Origin: Lactobacillus sp. 0.1XD8-4
GTDB lineage: Bacteria; Bacillota; Bacilli; Lactobacillales; Lactobacillaceae
DNA: 35,429 bases
Reading direction: 5' to 3'
Assembly (NCBI RefSeq): GCF_009663775.1
Contig: NZ_RDBR01000023.1
Span: 1 to 35,429, forward strand
The position numbers and the translations under genes are program-made. Numbering within the stretch: the first letter of the stretch is position 1; each line of letters starts with the position of its first letter. The notes under the pieces were generated by a model. The model saw nothing but the letters and a program-made list of their open reading frames with translations, was not told where the DNA came from and made no database searches. Below are positions 31,200 through 35,429 of the stretch, piece by piece.

Positions 31200-33506
31200 T
31201 TATTGTTGAATATACTTTTGTGTCTGGTTATCAAATATAAAAGTATACTTTTGGTTAGCAGTTTCTACAAAAATTTTTTCATAGAATTTGCTATATCCCG
31301 CATTAGTTAAGGTAATGTCAACTTGATCATGATCTACTTTAACGTGATAAAGGTTATATTCTCCATCTTGGTAGGCAAAATCAATGCCATTATCTTGATA
31401 ATGAACATAATTACCCTTTTCTCCATATACCCGGAAAGTCATCATTTGATCGGGGGCATCACTAATATGATTTCTTGCAGCTCCCCACGGCAAAATCGTG
31501 TCTTTTCTTACAAATAATGGTAGCTTATCTATCGGTGCCTTGACTAAAAGATTACGCTTTCCTGAATATTCTACACCATTCCAGAAATCAATCCATTCAC
31601 CTGCTGGCAAGTATACTGCCCGAATGTCTTGCCCCTCTTGAACAATTGGTGCAACTAATAACTGATCACCAACCATATATTCATCGTTAATTGTTCTAAC
31701 AGCCGGATCATCATCATAATTTAAGACAAGTGGCCGCATAATTCCTAATCCCGTCTTTGTTTCCTGATAGCTGAGATCATAAAGGAATGGTATAAAGCGG
31801 TACCGAAGTTTAAGATACTTTCGGTAGATTGATAAGGTAGGTTCGCCAAACACCCATGGTTCTTGTGATCTTGTTCCCATTGATGCATGGTTCCGATAAA
31901 GCGGACTAAAGAGCGCTCCTTCAATCCACCGAGTTAACATCTCGGCTGTTGCATCTGCCCCAAAGCCACCAATATCGGTGCCAGCAAACGTAAAACCACT
32001 CATACTTAAGTTACATAATTGCGGAATCATCATTTGAAGGTGGGGCCACAGACTTTGATTGTCTCCGGTCCAGACAGTTGAATATTTCTGAGTGCCTGCA
32101 TAAGCTGCTCGAGTAATCACGTATGGTCGTTTATGGCCATACTTCTTTAATCCTTGATAGGCCGCTTTCGCCATATTATGCCCGTAAACATTATGCATTT
32201 TTTTATGGGTTGATTTATCATTGCCGTCACTAAAACTAACATTATCAGGGATATCGCCTTCAAAAGTAGCTGGTTCGTTCATATCGTTCCAAATCCCACA
32301 AGTTCCACTATCAACTAAAAACTTGCAATTATCGGCCCACCATTGTCGAACTTCTTCTCTCCCAAAATCTGGAAATACGGCGTCCCCAGGCCAAACCTTA
32401 TTAACATAGACTGTTCCATCTGGATTCTTGACAAAGTAGCCTTTCTTTAGTCCTTCTTTATATATCTGGTATTTTTTATCCTGTTTGACTCCTGGATCGA
32501 TAATCGGCATTACCCGAAAGCCCTGGTCCCTTAACTTATGAATAAATTTTTGCGGATCGGTAAACTTGTCCTTATTCCAGGTAAATACACGATAGCCGTC
32601 CATATAATCAATGTCAAAATGGATAACATCGCATGGTAAGTCGTTTTCTCGTAATTTATTAGTAATTTCTTCTACTTTAGCAGGACTAACACTATATCCC
32701 CATCGTGATTGCTGATAGCCAAGCACCCATTTTTGCGGCAACGGAACGCGCCCTGTTAGATAAGTATAATTCGTCACGATGTCTCGTAAATGCTGTCCAC
32801 CAATAATATAATAATCAAGATTTCCGGCAACTGCCGAATAGTAATAATAGTTAGAATTTTCTTTACCAAGATCAAAGTGACTACGATATGGGTCATCAAA
32901 GAATAACCCATAGGGGTGGCCATCTTTTAACCCTAACATAAATGGAATTGATTTATACAAACGGGTAAAACTTTCTACCTGAGGGGCAGGATTATCCGTG
33001 TTCCAGTTGTCATACTCATAGCCTCGTTTATTCAAATAACCAGTTTTATCGCCTAACCCATAAATTTGTTCATTCGTAGCTAAGGACTTAATTACTTCAA
33101 AATATGTCTTATCCTGATCGCTTCCTCCAGCAACATCATGTCCTTCGGCAGCTATTAGTTTTGCATGAGCTTCATCTAATCCACGATCAATTGGTGTCCG
33201 CTTTCCCCGATAATCAATTACTAATGGATGACTATCCTTATCATAAACATCAATTTTTTCATCATCATAAACTTTAACAATTAATGATGATGTTAGTAAT
33301 TCGAGATGGTCACCTTTATCAAATAAATTAAAATCAGTCTTAATAGTCTTGTTACCTTCAATCGCGTAAGATTGGCCTTTTTCGCCATAATCTTGAAATA
33401 CACGAATGATTTCTGGTGTAATGACTGATAAAATCAAGGAACTTTTTTTATAATTAATGGTAATCTCTTGGTCAGCGATAGCATACCCACTGATTTGATT
33501 ATTCAT
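31200..33506 (-). CDS. Glycoside hydrolase family 31 alpha-glucosidase
   Basis: A 768-residue cytoplasmic glycosidase. The nucleophile lies in GIWNDMNEP (Asp408) and the acid/base in STVWTGDNQSLW (Asp482); HFDIDYMDGYRVFTWN and TFAGTDIGGFG are further GH31 signatures. It probably removes alpha-linked glucose from maltose-, isomaltose- or other short oligosaccharides; alpha-xylosidase is less likely but cannot be excluded. No signal peptide. AGGAAGG stands 9 nt before ATG 33506; the upstream ATG 33515 directly abuts that site and is less likely. A cre site upstream indicates carbon catabolite control by CcpA. Confidence 0.92.
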   Translation of the reverse strand: MNNQISGYAIADQEITINYKKSSLILSVITPEIIRVFQDYGEKGQSYAIEGNKTIKTDFNLFDKGDHLELLTSSLIVKVYDDEKIDVYDKDSHPLVIDYRGKRTPIDRGLDEAHAKLIAAEGHDVAGGSDQDKTYFEVIKSLATNEQIYGLGDKTGYLNKRGYEYDNWNTDNPAPQVESFTRLYKSIPFMLGLKDGHPYGLFFDDPYRSHFDLGKENSNYYYYSAVAGNLDYYIIGGQHLRDIVTNYTYLTGRVPLPQKWVLGYQQSRWGYSVSPAKVEEITNKLRENDLPCDVIHFDIDYMDGYRVFTWNKDKFTDPQKFIHKLRDQGFRVMPIIDPGVKQDKKYQIYKEGLKKGYFVKNPDGTVYVNKVWPGDAVFPDFGREEVRQWWADNCKFLVDSGTCGIWNDMNEPATFEGDIPDNVSFSDGNDKSTHKKMHNVYGHNMAKAAYQGLKKYGHKRPYVITRAAYAGTQKYSTVWTGDNQSLWPHLQMMIPQLCNLSMSGFTFAGTDIGGFGADATAEMLTRWIEGALFSPLYRNHASMGTRSQEPWVFGEPTLSIYRKYLKLRYRFIPFLYDLSYQETKTGLGIMRPLVLNYDDDPAVRTINDEYMVGDQLLVAPIVQEGQDIRAVYLPAGEWIDFWNGVEYSGKRNLLVKAPIDKLPLFVRKDTILPWGAARNHISDAPDQMMTFRVYGEKGNYVHYQDNGIDFAYQDGEYNLYHVKVDHDQVDITLTNAGYSKFYEKIFVETANQKYTFIFDNQTQKYIQQ

Positions 33507-33561
33507 AATGTTCATCCTTCCTACATTGATACTATACTATTATTGTAGCGCGTTCTTTTTA

Positions 33562-33576
33562 ATGTAAACGTTTTCT
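33562..33576 (-). promoter_or_regulatory. cre site (CcpA operator) upstream of the GH31 gene
   Basis: ATGTAAACGTTTTCT matches the catabolite-responsive element consensus WTGNAANCGNWNNCW at every fixed position. On the minus strand it overlaps TTTACA, a candidate -35 element, about 55 bp upstream of the gene start, so it should repress when preferred sugars are present. The divergent PAP2 gene starts 75 bp away and could also be affected. Confidence 0.8.
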
Positions 33577-33650
33577 TATCGATGAAAGCTATAATTACTA
33601 GTAAATGCTATAATAGATGGTAATTACAAATAATAAACGAGGCATATAAA

Positions 33651-34304
33651 ATGCATAATAGACTAAGAGTTAATATTGGGCTAATTTGTTGGTTTCTATT
33701 TAGCATAATATTAGTAAATATTATAGAAAAAACACAGCTAATTTCGTTAATTGACAACTGGGGGTTCGCCTGTACTCAACCAGTTACACAGTTAAAAACA
33801 ATTATCCTCACAGAAATAACGTTTCTTGGCGATCCGGTAACTGTGGGGATCGTTACAATTGGGCTAATGCTGTTCCTCTGGCGCCGAAAACAACCTACTG
33901 ATAGTGTTTGGTATGGTATGCTTCAATTTTTAGGCTATTGTCTGGTTATATTGGTAAAGTATAGTGTTGTTCGTTTACGTCCCACCCATAGGTTAATCAG
34001 TGTTAGCGGATATAGTTTTCCGAGCGGTCACACATTCTCTACAGTTATTTTTGTTTTTACTATCTTAGCGCTTACTATTCCGCGCTTAAGTAAACATTGG
34101 CAAAAAATTTTATATATATTTTTGGGTATGCTCTGGATTTTGCTTATAATGTATTCAAGAGTTTATCTTAGAGCTCATTTTACAACCGATGTTATGGGAG
34201 GATTTCTTTTAGCCCTTGGTTGGTGGTTATTAATGAATACTCAACGAAAACGATTTTTTAACTGGTTAATAAAACCAGTACGAAAAAATAGGAGCGTGAG
34301 ATAA
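33651..34304 (+). CDS. PAP2-family membrane phosphatase
   Basis: A 217-residue protein with about six hydrophobic helices. The acid phosphatase signature is complete: K103-x6-R110-P, PSGH at 124-127, and SR at 169-170 followed by His176 and Asp180. Family members dephosphorylate phosphatidate, phosphatidylglycerophosphate or undecaprenyl pyrophosphate at the outer membrane face; the substrate cannot be told. GAGG precedes the ATG, and TATAAT at 33609-33614 is a probable -10. The stop codon lies inside the terminator shared with the converging nucleoside hydrolase gene. Confidence 0.9.
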   Translation: MHNRLRVNIGLICWFLFSIILVNIIEKTQLISLIDNWGFACTQPVTQLKTIILTEITFLGDPVTVGIVTIGLMLFLWRRKQPTDSVWYGMLQFLGYCLVILVKYSVVRLRPTHRLISVSGYSFPSGHTFSTVIFVFTILALTIPRLSKHWQKILYIFLGMLWILLIMYSRVYLRAHFTTDVMGGFLLALGWWLLMNTQRKRFFNWLIKPVRKNRSVR

Positions 34305-34329
34305 TTATGCATCTCACACTCCTATTTTT
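34284..34329. terminator. Bidirectional terminator between PAP2 and nucleoside hydrolase genes
   Basis: AAAAATAGGAG and GTGAGAT on the left pair with ATCTCAC and CTCCTATTTTT on the right, with one C-A mismatch and an AATTATGC loop. It overlaps the PAP2 stop. Confidence 0.88.
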
Positions 34330-34330
34330 C

Positions 34331-35269
34331 TTATCTTAGTAGAGCCGTCTTGCCAAGATTATCCATTAATTTGAAAAACTCTTTCTTGTTAGTCTTCGTT
34401 ACTAGTGACAGTGGTCGGCCGTTATCGTTTCGATAGGTCCGACCAGCAGCCACGCCACTAGTTTCAACACTTGCTTTAACATCTTCAGTTTCTATCAGGT
34501 CAGGATATAAACTTGATAATGTCGTTAGCACATCCCATAGGTAGTAAGTCGAATCGGCTTCATCAGCTAATACTAATGAATAGCCTTGACCAATTAAGTC
34601 TATTGCTGGGAATTTACGGAGACTTGCCCAATGTAATCGCAGTTCACGAGTTAAGGGAATTTCTTCAGTACTTTCTAAACCAACCATTTGAATATCTAAT
34701 TTTGAAGCAAACACACGCTTAACTGCTTCAGGATCCCAAAAGGCATTCCATTCAGCAGTTCCGTCAAACCCTAATTCATTAACATTTCCATGGCCATCCA
34801 GTGAACCACCCATCCAATATAAACGCTCGATTTTATTTTCAATACTTTGATCATAGTCAAGCGCCCTTGCCAAGTCGGTAAGCGGACCAGTCATGATTAA
34901 GTCTACCGGTCCATCTGCTTTTTCTATCTTCTTAACCATATCAATATGAGCTGGCTCTTTAGCTTCTTTTGTTAAGATAATTCCCGATTCGTTTAACATT
35001 GGAAATGCATTAAACGAAAACGAACTTAGTCGCCAATTCGAAGGAAAAGGATGATGGGCACGGGAATTCGATTTAGCTACTTCTAAGTAATCATTATTTG
35101 TATTGAAACGATCAATAATTTTTCGTGAAGCACGTGTAGCAGGATCAATATAACAATCAGCATCAATAACACTGACACCAATTAACTTAATATCAGATAC
35201 TTGTAAAAGTAATAAAAGTGATACTAAGTCATCTACATTGCCATCATGATTAAAATATACATTTTTCAT
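34331..35269 (-). CDS. Nucleoside hydrolase (IUNH family)
   Basis: A 312-residue cytoplasmic enzyme expected to hydrolyse N-ribosidic bonds of nucleosides. The N-terminal calcium site reads NHDGNVDD (residues 7-14) instead of DTDxGxDD, so the first Asp, proposed as general base in characterised members, is Asn. Other signatures are intact: IMTGPLTDLARAL near 160, WMGGSLDGHGN near 192, and EWNAFWDPEAVKRVF near 212. The N-terminal change places it in a divergent subgroup whose activity may differ. The ribosome site AAGGAAG is about 14 nt from the ATG, longer than usual. It converges on the PAP2 gene. Confidence 0.85.
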   Translation of the reverse strand: MKNVYFNHDGNVDDLVSLLLLLQVSDIKLIGVSVIDADCYIDPATRASRKIIDRFNTNNDYLEVAKSNSRAHHPFPSNWRLSSFSFNAFPMLNESGIILTKEAKEPAHIDMVKKIEKADGPVDLIMTGPLTDLARALDYDQSIENKIERLYWMGGSLDGHGNVNELGFDGTAEWNAFWDPEAVKRVFASKLDIQMVGLESTEEIPLTRELRLHWASLRKFPAIDLIGQGYSLVLADEADSTYYLWDVLTTLSSLYPDLIETEDVKASVETSGVAAGRTYRNDNGRPLSLVTKTNKKEFFKLMDNLGKTALLR

Positions 35270-35313
35270 ATGTAATTTATCCGCTTCCTTATTTTTGCAA
35301 TAAGTATAACATA

Positions 35314-35405
35314 ATTAAACTAGTTAGTAGAATATCGAAATAGTTTAATAGAAAGGCTCTACAATATTAAGTACTGATGAACTACCATCGGTGCTTATTT
35401 TGTTT
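35314..35405 (+). ncRNA. Possible structured leader ending in a terminator
   Basis: ATTAAACTA (35314-35322) and TAGTTTAAT (35341-35349) form a perfect 9-bp stem. AAGTACTGATG (35369-35379) pairs with CATCGGTGCTT (35385-35395) through two G-U pairs and is followed by ATTTTGTTTT. GTAGA and TCTAC at 35327-35331 and 35358-35362 offer an alternative pairing. There is no plus-strand gene upstream to terminate, so this may be the regulated leader of a gene beyond the window. I do not recognise a known riboswitch class. Confidence 0.35.
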
Positions 35406-35429
35406 TAAAATTTAAAATAAAAAAACGAA

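Noticed and set aside
23374-33623. 16-bp identity (CTATAATAGATGGTAA) at 23374-23389 and 33608-33623
   Set aside because: It is centred on -10 TATAAT elements of two unrelated promoters and has no flanking similarity; likely chance plus promoter consensus.
1-35429. CRISPR arrays, tRNA or rRNA genes, complete insertion sequences
   Set aside because: No regularly spaced repeats, no cloverleaf or rRNA-like segments, and no transposase frame were found on either strand.

Overview
The window reads as a chromosomal segment of a heterofermentative lactobacillus, most likely the Limosilactobacillus reuteri group. This is inferred from the AT-rich low-GC Firmicute base composition, strong AGGAGG-type ribosome sites, frequent TTG/GTG starts, a CcpA-type cre site, a TPP riboswitch over thiM-thiD-thiE, and a complete membrane nitrate reductase set of the kind found in a few lactobacilli. 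No database search was possible, so the species is an inference.

Layout. 1-458: AT-rich non-coding DNA with one perfect hairpin. 459-2980: patatin-like lipase, a short tyrosine recombinase and an EamA transporter. 3046-9516 (minus): narG-narH-narJ-narI, tightly overlapping. 9664-13698 (plus, divergent from narG): molybdenum cofactor operon moeB-like, moaB, moeA, mobB, mobA and a small coiled-coil gene, closed by a terminator. 13886-15583: NreB/NreC-type two-component system. 15677-17824: three unrecognised or degenerate genes, one resembling a polyprenyl synthetase that has lost both Asp-rich motifs. 17985-19875 (minus): moaE-moaD-narK. 20004-23268: flavodoxin, FecCD-type permease and ATPase, and a convergent binding protein. 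23408-24808: two unknown genes. 24954-27159 (minus): two unknown genes, one with an N-terminal DUF6933-like domain. 27283-29708: TPP riboswitch and thiM-thiD-thiE. 29755-35269: CLC channel, GH31 alpha-glucosidase with cre site, PAP2 phosphatase and a nucleoside hydrolase.

How it fits together. NarK brings in nitrate, NarGHI reduces it at the membrane with quinol electrons, NarJ matures NarG, and the Moe/Mob/Moa proteins make the bis-MGD cofactor. The FecBCD-type transporter may supply molybdate, heme or iron. NreB/NreC would control the set. The main new observation is a shared box, TTCCCTA(A/G)T, lying 21-23 bp upstream of the -10 element at four promoters: narG, moeB-like, flavodoxin-permease, and the unknown pair at 23408-24808. 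This places unknown genes in a probable nitrate/anaerobic regulon. The cPMP genes moaA and moaC are not in the window, and NreB retains only one CxxC pair of the four-Cys sensor known from staphylococci.
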